A stretch of 64,000 bases of DNA. It comes from an uncultured Sphingomonadaceae bacterium (GTDB lineage: Bacteria; Pseudomonadota; Alphaproteobacteria; Sphingomonadales; Sphingomonadaceae). Under the pieces are notes generated by a model. It had not been told where the DNA came from, searched no databases, and worked only from the letters and a program-made list of their open reading frames with translations. The position numbers and the translations under genes were made by a program. Below, piece by piece: positions 43,962-52,353 of the stretch; positions within the stretch are counted from its first letter, which is position 1, and each line of letters starts with the position of its first letter. The stretch lies in assembly GCA_903871605.1 (NCBI GenBank), contig CAIQHF010000053.1:1-64000 (forward strand), given 5' to 3'.

Positions 43962-45326
43962 ATGCCTGACGCGACCGCGGGCGGTCCGGCGCTCATGCCC
44001 CAGATCGCGGCGCCAGGCGCCGCGCAACCCCTCGCGAGGCGCAACATCCTTTTGCTGCAAGGGTTGATGGGGCCGCTGTTCCGGCGTGTCGGGCAGTCGC
44101 TCAGACGCGATGGCTACGGCGTCCACAAGGTCAACTTCAACGGCGGCGATCGGCTGTTCTGGCGCCTGCCCAACGGCATCGATTACAGGGGATCGCTGGA
44201 GGAGTGGCCCGAGGCGCTGGAACGGCTGATCAGCGATCGGGCGATAACCGACGTGGTGCTGTTCGGCGACTGCCGACCGGCGCATATGATTGCGATCACC
44301 GTTTGCCGGGATCTCCACGTCCCCGTCCATGTCCTGGAAGAAGGCTATATCCGGCCCGACTGGGTAACGCTCGAATTGGGCGGGGTGAACGGCCACTCGA
44401 CCCTGCCGCGCGACCCAGCCTGGTATCGCGCACAGGCAAGGGCGCTGCCGCCCGCTCCTGACCACCATCCCGTTCCATCGTCCTTCCGTCGCCGTGCGCT
44501 GGAAGGCGTAGCCTATAACGCCGCCGACCTGCTGACGCGCTGGCGCTATCCGCACTGGGAGAACCACCGCCCCTGGCATCCGCTGGTCGAAGGAATGGGC
44601 TGGATGCGGAAGTTGCGGCGGCGCAAGGCGGCCGCGATAAGGGCACGGGCACTGGTGGCGCGGCTGGAGGCCAAGGCCACGCCCTACATGCTCTTCCCAC
44701 TCCAGCTCGATTCGGACGCGCAGATCAGACTGCATTCGCCCTTCGCCGGGATCTTGGACGCCCTGCGCCTGGTCATCGCGTCCTTCGCCGCCCATGCGGC
44801 GCCGCCCCTCCGCCTGGTCGTCAAGGAGCATCCGTTGGACAATGGCGTGCGCGACTGGCGCCAGGAGACGGCCGCGCTGGCCGGGCTGCACGGTGTCGCC
44901 GATCGCGTCGATTATCTGGAAAGCGGCGATATCGTGCCGATCGCCCAGCAGGCGAAAGGCGTCGTGACGATCAACAGCACCAGCGGAACGCTGGCGCTCG
45001 TGCTCGGCGTGCCCGTGATCGCGTTGGGCCAGGCGGTCTACGATATCGAGGGGATCACCTTCCAAGGGCAGCTCGACGACTTCTGGCGCGATCCGGGCCG
45101 GCCCGACGCCGAAACATTCGGCGCGTTTTGTCGCGTGCTCATCGATCGCTGCCTGATCGCGGGCGGCTTTTTCTCGGAGGAGGCGCTTACCAAGGTCACG
45201 CAGGGCATCATCGCCAGACTGGAGGCGGCCAGCCCGTTGAAGCAGACCGCCGTCACGCGCTTGACCGCGCACGGGAACGGCGTCGCGGCGCGCGGCTGGC
45301 GAAACCCCAGCGCGTCGCCCAGGTGA
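43962..45326 (+). CDS. kpsS: KpsS-like capsule Kdo transferase
   Basis: A 454-residue capsule biosynthesis protein of the KpsS type. ILLLQGLMGPLFRRVGQSLRRDGYGVHKVNFNGGD opens the fold. Then come LFGDCRPAHMIAI, LEEGYIRPDWVTLE, FPLQLDSDAQIRLHS, LVVKEHPLDNG and GVVTINSTSGTLALVLGVPVIALGQAVYDIEG, all typical. In E. coli KpsS adds the first beta-Kdo to lyso-phosphatidylglycerol. ATG 43962 has AGGA 9 nt upstream; an open frame upstream to 43902 lacks support. Two partner genes, a hydroxylase and kpsM, follow on the same strand. Confidence 0.9.
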   Translation: MPDATAGGPALMPQIAAPGAAQPLARRNILLLQGLMGPLFRRVGQSLRRDGYGVHKVNFNGGDRLFWRLPNGIDYRGSLEEWPEALERLISDRAITDVVLFGDCRPAHMIAITVCRDLHVPVHVLEEGYIRPDWVTLELGGVNGHSTLPRDPAWYRAQARALPPAPDHHPVPSSFRRRALEGVAYNAADLLTRWRYPHWENHRPWHPLVEGMGWMRKLRRRKAAAIRARALVARLEAKATPYMLFPLQLDSDAQIRLHSPFAGILDALRLVIASFAAHAAPPLRLVVKEHPLDNGVRDWRQETAALAGLHGVADRVDYLESGDIVPIAQQAKGVVTINSTSGTLALVLGVPVIALGQAVYDIEGITFQGQLDDFWRDPGRPDAETFGAFCRVLIDRCLIAGGFFSEEALTKVTQGIIARLEAASPLKQTAVTRLTAHGNGVAARGWRNPSASPR

Positions 45327-45464
45327 TGCGAGGATGATCGTCCCGTCCGATCATGATCGCACGGCGAGTGCAGCCACACCGCATCGCGTCGGCGCGCGCG
45401 CCACGCCAAGCCGCCGTGCGCGAACCGGACGCCGCTCGCGCCGGGCCCTGCAAGGGAGGATGGG

Positions 45465-46244
45465 TTGAACTGGAGGGAAACGGTAAACGCACGCGGACGC
45501 AAGCTCCCGTTCGTGCGCAAGTCCTTGTTTCAGATGGGCAAGGACCTGCGGCCCAAGATCGATGCGATCATCATGCGCCATTCTCTCGTGCCGGACCGGG
45601 CACTCATCGAGAAATCCTTCTTCGCCTGGATTCCCCTGCTCGAGCAGCATTGGCAGGACATTCGGGCCGAAGCGCTCAGGATAAGGGCGGAAGACATCCC
45701 CTCGCTCGGCGACATTTCCTTCGATCATGGACGGATTGCGGCGGATCGCCGCTGGAAGTCCTTTTTCCTCAAGGGCTATGGCTATCGCATGGGTAATAAT
45801 TGCGATCGGGCCCCGGTCACCACGGCGCTGGTCGACCGGGTGCCAGGCTTGGTGACCGCGAATTTCTCCGTCCTCGAAGCCGGCGGCCACATCCCCCGCC
45901 ACTGGGGCATGACCAAGGGGATGCTGACCTATCACCTTGCACTCAAAGTTCCGGCTGATCGGGAACGATGCCGGATGACGATCGAAGAGGGGGAGACGCT
46001 GCATGTCCTGCCATGGCAGGAGGGCAACTCGTTCGTCTTCGACGACATGTTCAATCACGAAGTCTGGAACGAGACGGACGAGGATCGGTACATATTGTTG
46101 ATCCAGATCAAGCGACCTTGCCGCGGCGTCGCCGCCCTCGTCCAGAATATCTTCCTCTTCCTGGTCGGACGTTCGCGGTTCGTGCAGGATATTCGCCTGA
46201 ATATCGACAGAATGAGCCGACCGCAGGCGGTGCGGGCGGCGTGA
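45465..46244 (+). CDS. Aspartyl/asparaginyl beta-hydroxylase family (LpxO-like) protein
   Basis: A 259-residue Fe(II)/2-oxoglutarate oxygenase. The body shows FSVLEAGGHIPRHWGMTKG, LTYHLALKVP, and the distal His in FVFDDMFNHEVWNETDEDRYILLIQIKRP. This order matches the Asp/Asn hydroxylase fold that includes LpxO, the lipid A fatty acid 2-hydroxylase. The hydrophobic C-terminal segment (VQNIFLFLVG) could anchor it to the membrane. It starts with TTG at 45465: GGGAGGA lies 4 nt upstream, and the nearest ATG leads straight to a stop. It lies between kpsS and kpsM. The lipid substrate is inferred. Confidence 0.82.
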   Translation: MNWRETVNARGRKLPFVRKSLFQMGKDLRPKIDAIIMRHSLVPDRALIEKSFFAWIPLLEQHWQDIRAEALRIRAEDIPSLGDISFDHGRIAADRRWKSFFLKGYGYRMGNNCDRAPVTTALVDRVPGLVTANFSVLEAGGHIPRHWGMTKGMLTYHLALKVPADRERCRMTIEEGETLHVLPWQEGNSFVFDDMFNHEVWNETDEDRYILLIQIKRPCRGVAALVQNIFLFLVGRSRFVQDIRLNIDRMSRPQAVRAA

Positions 46245-46487
46245 TCACGGGCTTGATGCCAAGGCGCTTCGCATCGCCCGGCACGCTGCGCGTTCAACTG
46301 GGGCATTTGCCTTATATATCGCGACGGTCTAATCGCGATCGACCAAGCCCCCCATGGTCAGCCAAGGTGTACGACATGTTCCACAGCGCAGCGGATTCGC
46401 CGCTAAGCGGCGGTGAAGGTCGGCCGTGGTGGGCGACGAACACGCCCGTCGGGCCAGCGTTCATGCTCGCGGCTCGGGCAGTCGCCC

Positions 46488-47303
46488 GTGGCTAGCCGCA
46501 TCTTCCCCTCGAGTGCCGAGGTCTCGCGCTTCGCCGCCGGCCTGCGGATTCAGGGCAAGGTCGTCGGCGCGTTGCTCATGCGCGAGCTTCATACACGATA
46601 TGGCCGTGACAATGTCGGCTATCTGTGGATGTTCCTCGAGCCAATGACGCTGGCAAGCGCGGTGTCGCTTCTCCATGCGGGCTCGAAGAGCCATAATGGC
46701 TCGGACATCAGCATGGTGCCGTTCGTGATGATCGGCTACAGCATCTTCATCATGTTCCGGGGCATGGTCGGGCGCGCCGAAGGTGCGCTCGAATCGAACA
46801 TGCCGCTGCTCTATCATCGGTCGGTCACGATTTTCGACATGCTGTTCGCGCGCGCGCTTCTGGAAGGCGCCGGCACGTTCGTAACCTATATCGTTCTGAT
46901 AACGTTCGCGGTGATCTTCAACATAGCCGATCCGCCGGCGCGGCTGCTGGATATCATCCTCGGTGTCGGCCTGATGTTCTGGTTCTCGTTCAGCGTCGCG
47001 ATGATCATCTGCGCGCTAACCCATGAGAACCGGCTTGCCGGCCGGCTCGTCCATCCCATGCTGTATATCCTGATGCCGCTGTCGGGCGCGTTTTTTCAGC
47101 TGTCATGGGTTCCGTTACCCTATCAGAATTGGCTTTGGTGGTCGCCGATGGTTCAGATTTTCGAAGAGCTTCGCTATGGGCAGTTCGATTCCGCCACCGA
47201 CAAATTCGTGAACCTGCCCTATATCGTGGCATGGTGCCTTCTGCTCTCTTACGCCGGGCTCGTGTCGATCAAGATCGTCCGTCGTCATGTCCATTTGAAT
47301 TAG
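46488..47303 (+). CDS. kpsM: Capsule ABC exporter permease KpsM
   Basis: A 271-residue permease of the ABC-2 type with six helices. MRELHTRYGRDNVGYLWMFLEP is the conserved amphipathic N-terminal segment of KpsM/BexB. The helical core and the late LSGAFFQLSWVPLPYQNWLWWSPMVQIFEELRYG segment follow. It works with KpsT, which here is about 14 kb away. The start is GTG at 46488, without a strong ribosome site; the frame is open to 46413. The 243 bp upstream are less GC-rich, with TTATATAT at 46312-46319, and may contain a promoter. kpsE follows after 12 bp. Confidence 0.92.
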   Translation: MASRIFPSSAEVSRFAAGLRIQGKVVGALLMRELHTRYGRDNVGYLWMFLEPMTLASAVSLLHAGSKSHNGSDISMVPFVMIGYSIFIMFRGMVGRAEGALESNMPLLYHRSVTIFDMLFARALLEGAGTFVTYIVLITFAVIFNIADPPARLLDIILGVGLMFWFSFSVAMIICALTHENRLAGRLVHPMLYILMPLSGAFFQLSWVPLPYQNWLWWSPMVQIFEELRYGQFDSATDKFVNLPYIVAWCLLLSYAGLVSIKIVRRHVHLN

Positions 47304-47315
47304 TCGAGGCGTTTC

Positions 47316-48464
47316 ATGCACGGCAGTACCGAACTCGATCGGCCCAGTATCGTCACCAAGGGCAAGGCGTGGGTTTACGAGCATCGAAAATGGTGTCTGA
47401 TCGTCATCCTCCCCACAATTCTCGTCGCGGCTTACTATTATCTTATCGCGGCCGATCAGTATGAGACCGAGGCGCATTTCGTAGTGCGATCGTCCGAGAC
47501 GCCGCAGGCGCCCCCCAGCGGCCTGGGGCAAGCGCTGAGCATGGTGGGTGGCCCCAGCACGCCATCGCAAAGCGACGCGCTGCTGGTCGCAGATTATCTG
47601 ACGTCGCACGACGCCGTTGCCGCGCTCCAGAAGCGTCTCGATCTCGTGACGATGTTCGGCCGCGCGCGATCGGACCCGATTTCGGGGCTATGGAAGACCC
47701 ATCCCGCGCCCGAGACGCTCGAATCCTATTACAACGGCAAGGTCGACGTGAAGATCAACAGCGACGACGGTATCGCGTCGCTCAAAGTCCGCGCCTTTCG
47801 TCCGGCGGACGCCATGGCGATCATCAATCAGCTGATGTCGCTCAGTGAAGAGCGCGTCAACGAGATGAACCAGCGCAACTATGCGAGCTCCGTCGCTATG
47901 GCGCGTCGACAGGTTGACGAGGCCGAACAGGCAGCGGCGTCCATCCAGGCGCAGTTGACCAATTTCCGTCAGAACCAGGGTGACTTCAATCCGCAGACGA
48001 CCGGCCAGGCCCGCGTTGCCTTGGTCTCGCAGCTACAGTCCCGCCTGTCCGAGGCACGCGCGCAGGAGGCCGCGATGGCCGCCGCGCTCAGCCCGAACAG
48101 TCCACAACTCGTGGCGTCACGCTCGATGGTCGCCGCGCTCTCGGCGGAGGTTGCCAAGGAGAACGCCAAGCTTGCCAAGGGACCGGGCAACGTGGCGACC
48201 GGCCTCGGAACCTACGAAAGCCTGCAACTTCGCCAGGAGTTTGCCGCGAAACAATATGATTCGGCGGCAGCCGCGCTGCAGAAAGCGCGGGAAGACGCAA
48301 GCAAGCAGCAGTTGTTTGTCCTGCGGCTCGTGGACCCCAACATGCCGGTCAAGGCGCTTTACCCGAAGCGGGCCAGGATCGTCGTCACGGTCTTCCTGAC
48401 ATTGCTGCTGGCCTATGGCATTGGCTGGCTCATCGCCGCGGGCGTGCGCGAACACAGCGCCTGA
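47316..48464 (+). CDS. kpsE: Capsule export inner-membrane protein KpsE
   Basis: A 382-residue polysaccharide co-polymerase/adaptor of the KpsE/BexC (PCP-3) type. Helix 1 is at ~26-46 (WCLIVILPTILVAAYYYLI) and helix 2 at ~355-375 (IVVTVFLTLLLAYGIGWLI). The periplasmic part has YETEAHFVVRSSE and a long coiled coil (~170-330). It links the KpsMT exporter to the outer-membrane KpsD. GAGG lies 7 nt before the ATG. It converges with kpsD. Confidence 0.92.
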   Translation: MHGSTELDRPSIVTKGKAWVYEHRKWCLIVILPTILVAAYYYLIAADQYETEAHFVVRSSETPQAPPSGLGQALSMVGGPSTPSQSDALLVADYLTSHDAVAALQKRLDLVTMFGRARSDPISGLWKTHPAPETLESYYNGKVDVKINSDDGIASLKVRAFRPADAMAIINQLMSLSEERVNEMNQRNYASSVAMARRQVDEAEQAAASIQAQLTNFRQNQGDFNPQTTGQARVALVSQLQSRLSEARAQEAAMAAALSPNSPQLVASRSMVAALSAEVAKENAKLAKGPGNVATGLGTYESLQLRQEFAAKQYDSAAAALQKAREDASKQQLFVLRLVDPNMPVKALYPKRARIVVTVFLTLLLAYGIGWLIAAGVREHSA

Positions 48465-48470
48465 TCCCAA

Positions 48471-48506
48471 TCCCAAGTTCGGCCGCTCGAGGCGGTCGAC
48501 TTGGGA
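48471..48506. terminator. Candidate bidirectional terminator between kpsE and kpsD
   Basis: TCCCAAGT (48471-48478) and ACTTGGGA (48499-48506) are exact reverse complements, with an inner CCGC/GCGG pair around TCGAG. It lies 7 bp after the kpsE stop and between two convergent genes. There is no clear T tract. Confidence 0.5.
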
Positions 48507-48637
48507 CCGACTATTTGGCTGCGGCGGGCACCTCATCGCGAGGTCGCCCCGCTAAAACCCGGTCGATCGGTCGCATGACCGCCTCTGCTGTCTGCTGCCG
48601 GTCCGCATTGACCGCCGCGATCGGGATCTGGCGTCGG

Positions 48638-49849
48638 TTAGTTCGTCACGGCCCGGATCGAGAAGATCGGCGCGAACAGCTGGTTCAGGATCTGGACGAA
48701 CTTGGTCGGCAGGTTGGACGAGGCGTTGGCGATGTAGATCACGTCCTTGTCCTGCATGGCGAAGCGCTGCGACAGGAAATAGCCCGATGCCTTCATCATG
48801 TTCAGCCGGTAGATGACGGCCCTGGGTGGCTCAGCACCGGGCGTCGCCGAGTGCAGCAACCTGAACACGAAGATCGACCGCGGGTCTGCGCGCGCATCGC
48901 TGGGTCCGCCGATCCGCGCCAGCGCTTCTGCGAGCGAGAGGTTGGCACTCTCGAAGGGCATCTGCGAAATCTTGTCGATCGCGCCGAACACGATGAAGGT
49001 ACGCGGCTGACGCAGCAGGTCTATCCGGTCGCCGGGAAGCAGTTTCAGATCGTCGGCCGAACCCGGCTCGATCCCGTCGAGCTGCTGGCTGACGGTCCGC
49101 CCGCCGCGCGTGAAGCGGACGATCATGTCTTGAGGCCCGGTGCCTGTCGCGGTGGAGGCGCCGCTGGTCACGAACATGTTGATGCCGCCCGCTTCGGCGA
49201 TCGCGTCGAGCAGATGGTCGCGTGCGAGCGACAATTCCAGCCGTCCCGGCTTCGCCACGGCGCCCATGACGATCACGGTGTTCGACAGATTCTTGGCAAC
49301 CGAGACGATCACCTGCGGGCTTTGGGATTTGCCCCTGAGGCCAGCGAGGATCTTGTCTTGGGCTTCGCCGGTCGTCAGCCCGGCCACCTGCACCCGTCCG
49401 ACATAGGGCACGCTGATGAAGCCCCCCTGATCGACGGTAAGCCCACCGCCGAGGCTCTGGCCGCTGGCCGAGGGAGGCGTCATGCCGCCACTCGCGTCGC
49501 CGCTGCCGCCGATGCTGGTGCGACCGCCCGAAAACAGACCGGATCCGACCTCGAATATTTCGATCGAAACGACATCCCCCGGGCCGAGGACATCGACGCG
49601 GCCGTCTGCCGCCAGCGACGACAGCGTCACATCCTTGGCCGTGCCCTGCGGTGCAGAAACGGTGTCGGGGGTTATATCGACGATCTGGTAGCCATAGGCG
49701 TTATCGGCTCCGCTCACGTCGCGCTTCACCTGATGCCCGGTGGGACCCGTCGTGGGTAGCGTCGAACATCCGGCCAGCAAGACAGCAACGAGGGATATGA
49801 CATGCGACCGGCCCACCGTCGGAATGCGGCGCGTTACGTGTCTAACCAT
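48638..49849 (-). CDS. kpsD: Outer-membrane polysaccharide export lipoprotein (KpsD/Wza class)
   Basis: A 403-residue export protein. A lipoprotein signal ends in LLAGC (C28). The Poly_export domain (about 75-190) has VLGPGDVVSIEIFEVG and GGFISVPYVGRVQVAGLT. It is followed by SLBB-like repeats (VIVMGAVAKPGRLEL; TFIVFGAIDKISQMPF) and a C-terminal segment IANASSNLPTKFVQILNQLF typical of the last helix. It should form the outer-membrane channel above KpsE. The start is ATG 49849 (TTG 49852 is an alternative). Three glycosyltransferase genes lie upstream on the same strand. Confidence 0.92.
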   Translation of the reverse strand: MVRHVTRRIPTVGRSHVISLVAVLLAGCSTLPTTGPTGHQVKRDVSGADNAYGYQIVDITPDTVSAPQGTAKDVTLSSLAADGRVDVLGPGDVVSIEIFEVGSGLFSGGRTSIGGSGDASGGMTPPSASGQSLGGGLTVDQGGFISVPYVGRVQVAGLTTGEAQDKILAGLRGKSQSPQVIVSVAKNLSNTVIVMGAVAKPGRLELSLARDHLLDAIAEAGGINMFVTSGASTATGTGPQDMIVRFTRGGRTVSQQLDGIEPGSADDLKLLPGDRIDLLRQPRTFIVFGAIDKISQMPFESANLSLAEALARIGGPSDARADPRSIFVFRLLHSATPGAEPPRAVIYRLNMMKASGYFLSQRFAMQDKDVIYIANASSNLPTKFVQILNQLFAPIFSIRAVTN

Positions 49850-49893
49850 CAATAATCCCAGCCGTTTGAATAGTGCCCAACAGGCGCGCCGGA

Positions 49894-51198
49894 TTAGGGC
49901 GCCAACACCGACTGGTAAACAAGATTCATGCCGTCCCGAAACCGCTCGAAGGAAAACCGGTCGGCTTGCTGGGGGCCTGCCGCGATCAGCCGCGCGCGAA
50001 GGGATTCGTCGCCGTCGATCGCCCTGATCCCCGCGACCAGCGCGTCGACATCATAGGGATCGACCAGTAGTCCCGCATCGCCGACGACCTCGGGCAACGA
50101 ACCGGTGCGGCTGGCAAGCACAGGGACTCCCGCCGACATCGTCTCGAGGACCGGCAGCCCGAAGCCCTCGTAGAGCGACGGGAAAAGCACTGCCCGCGCC
50201 CCGCGCACGACATCCCCGAGCATGGCGCGCGGCAGATATTCGATCCTGCGGATACGTCGCACCGCTGGCAGCGATATGCCATGCGCCGTTCCGAGCAGAC
50301 GCAGTTCCTGATCGGCCTGCCATGCCTCTGGTCCCACGAGAACGAGCGGGGTGTCGACGTCCGCTTCGAGATAGGCCTGGATCAGCCGCCCGACATTCTT
50401 CTTTGGTTCGATGGCCCCGAAAAACAGCAGATAGCGCTGATAGGGGAGATCGAAAAGGCGCTCCAGCCGGCCAGGCAAACCCTCGGGATCGCGCGCCGCC
50501 GGCATAGCGCTCGATTGGCCCGTATTGGTCACGCGCGCCGGATCGGCACCCAGCAATGTGATGATGTCATTGCGCGACGTTTCCGAGACGGTGACGATAT
50601 GCGCCGCCTCGCGGGTGCACGCGCGGACGAGGGCATCATAATAGCGTTTGTCCTCGAGGCTCGCGAACGGCAGTCGCAGCGGCACGAGATCGTGCAGCGT
50701 GTAGATATTCTTGGCGCCGGCCAGCTTGATCGGCAACGGATAGGTCCAGTGCATGATCGCCGGTGGCGAGGGCATCCGCAGCGTGAGGAACCGGCCGTAA
50801 CGCCGAAAATGGCGCGCGCAGATGTCGAAGACTTCGCTCAGGTTGAACAGCCGATCGAAGGACGGCAGGCGATCCTCGACCTCACGCGCGACGACATGCC
50901 CTCCGATCGGGACTTCGATCATGTCGTGCGCCCAGGGCATCACGGTCGCGCGGCGAACCGCGCGGCGCCATGTCAGCCGTTGCGGCGCCGGATCGCCCAG
51001 TCGCCCGAAAAACAGCGTCTCGCGCAAATCTGCGCGCACCTTGCGCGGAATGTTGAGGCCGAAAAGAAGATCAAGCGGATGGCCGAGACCGCTGACGACG
51101 GCCGCCAGATTGCGCCCATAGGTGGCGACGCCGGTCCCCCGCGACAGCGCGAGATTATAGCCGTCGATACCGATCCTCGGCAGTTCACCTTTGGCCAT
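49894..51198 (-). CDS. Glycosyltransferase family 4 protein
   Basis: A 434-residue GT-B enzyme. RIGIDGYNLALSRGTGVATYGRNL at the N terminus, IMHWTYPLPIKL, IYTLHDLVPL, FGAIEPKKNVGRLI, and ARAVLFPSLYEGFGLPVLETMSAGVPVLAS (donor site) are visible. It shares its plan and several of these segments with the neighbouring gene 51185-52345, so the two are tandem paralogues. The start at 51198 overlaps the upstream gene end by 14 bp. kpsD starts 44 bp downstream. Confidence 0.88.
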   Translation of the reverse strand: MAKGELPRIGIDGYNLALSRGTGVATYGRNLAAVVSGLGHPLDLLFGLNIPRKVRADLRETLFFGRLGDPAPQRLTWRRAVRRATVMPWAHDMIEVPIGGHVVAREVEDRLPSFDRLFNLSEVFDICARHFRRYGRFLTLRMPSPPAIMHWTYPLPIKLAGAKNIYTLHDLVPLRLPFASLEDKRYYDALVRACTREAAHIVTVSETSRNDIITLLGADPARVTNTGQSSAMPAARDPEGLPGRLERLFDLPYQRYLLFFGAIEPKKNVGRLIQAYLEADVDTPLVLVGPEAWQADQELRLLGTAHGISLPAVRRIRRIEYLPRAMLGDVVRGARAVLFPSLYEGFGLPVLETMSAGVPVLASRTGSLPEVVGDAGLLVDPYDVDALVAGIRAIDGDESLRARLIAAGPQQADRFSFERFRDGMNLVYQSVLAP

Positions 51199-52345
51199 TC
51201 GTCCACACATCCTGATAGAGCCGCAAAAGCCGGGCGGCGTAAGCGGGCTGATCGAAATGATGCGCGCGCACCTTGCCCAACTGGGAGTAGCGGTGCCGTA
51301 GCGCATCCTGCGCATCGAGACATGCGATTGCTCGCGCGATCGACCCTACGTCGTACGGATCGACCAGCAAAGCCGCCGATCCCGCAACTTCCTCGAGCGC
51401 GCCCCCCAGCGACGTCAGCACCGGCGTTCCCAGCGCCATCGCCTCGACGACCGGCAGGCCAAAGCCCTCCGCGAGCGACGGAAACAGGAGCGCACGGGCA
51501 TCCGCTATCATCCGCAACAGGACGGGCCGACGCTGAAAGGGCAGGCGGATCAGCGTCGCCCTGCCGCCAGCCTCCCGATATGCGCCATATGTCTCGCCTT
51601 GCCCGTCGGGGCCGACCAGCACGAGCGGATGCTCGACGCTGCTCGATCGATGAGCCTCGATCAGCCGTTCGAGATTTTTGCGCTTCTCGAACGCCCCTGC
51701 GTAGAGATAATAGCCGTCCCGCCGCAGCGGTGCGGGAAGCGCCTCGGGTGGCGCCACCGTTGCGACGTCGACCGCCTGCGAGCAGTTCGTCACGAACGCC
51801 GCATCGCAGCCGAGCGTCGCCACGATCTCGGCCCGCGCGGCCTCCGAGACCGCAACCAGGCGATCCGCCGAGGCGGCGAGCCGCGCCAGCACGGCGCGCA
51901 GCCGATCCGGATTAACCGGGCTCGCCAAGTCGGCGTCGAGCGGGATCACGTCATGCACGGTGTAGACGTTCCGCCACCCTTCGATGCGCAGGGGCACGGG
52001 ATAGGTCCAATGCATCACCCCGGGGGGGCCGGGCGCGCGCAGACTGGTCAATTGGCGATATAGCCCAAAATGGACATGCGCCTCGCGAAATATGTCGCGC
52101 GCATGATAGCCATCGGCCGACAAGGCGAGACGCCGATACCCCGGTCGCATCGCCGCCAGCAGTTTGGTCAGCGGCGAACGCCGCAACGCGTCGCCGCCGT
52201 CGCCCAAGATCGAAACGCCCGCGCCGGTCGACTGGAGTGAGGCGAGCATCGTCCGGGCATAGCTTGCAACGCCGGTCGCCCGCTTGGTCAGCATGCGCCC
52301 GTCGAGGCAGATCGGGACGTCGGCAAGATTCTGGTCTTTCGGCAC
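51185..52345 (-). CDS. Glycosyltransferase family 4 protein
   Basis: A 386-residue GT-B enzyme. Landmarks are CLDGRMLTKRATGVASYARTM, VMHWTYPVPLRI, VYTVHDVIPLDADLA, LYAGAFEKRKNLERLIEAH and ARALLFPSLAEGFGLPVVEAMALGTPVLTS. It is paralogous to the next gene downstream. It starts with GTG at 52345, 8 bp after the stop of the large transferase upstream; the frame is open further, but that region lies inside the upstream gene. The four genes from 54483 to 48638 read as one operon ending in kpsD. Confidence 0.85.
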   Translation of the reverse strand: MPKDQNLADVPICLDGRMLTKRATGVASYARTMLASLQSTGAGVSILGDGGDALRRSPLTKLLAAMRPGYRRLALSADGYHARDIFREAHVHFGLYRQLTSLRAPGPPGVMHWTYPVPLRIEGWRNVYTVHDVIPLDADLASPVNPDRLRAVLARLAASADRLVAVSEAARAEIVATLGCDAAFVTNCSQAVDVATVAPPEALPAPLRRDGYYLYAGAFEKRKNLERLIEAHRSSSVEHPLVLVGPDGQGETYGAYREAGGRATLIRLPFQRRPVLLRMIADARALLFPSLAEGFGLPVVEAMALGTPVLTSLGGALEEVAGSAALLVDPYDVGSIARAIACLDAQDALRHRYSQLGKVRAHHFDQPAYAARLLRLYQDVWTNGQR

Positions 52346-52353
52346 GATCGACG

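Noticed and set aside
46245-46487. Additional N-terminal coding sequence for kpsM or a small gene before it
   Set aside because: Composition is less GC-rich and unlike the flanking genes, there is no good ribosome site, and KpsM homology begins after 46488.
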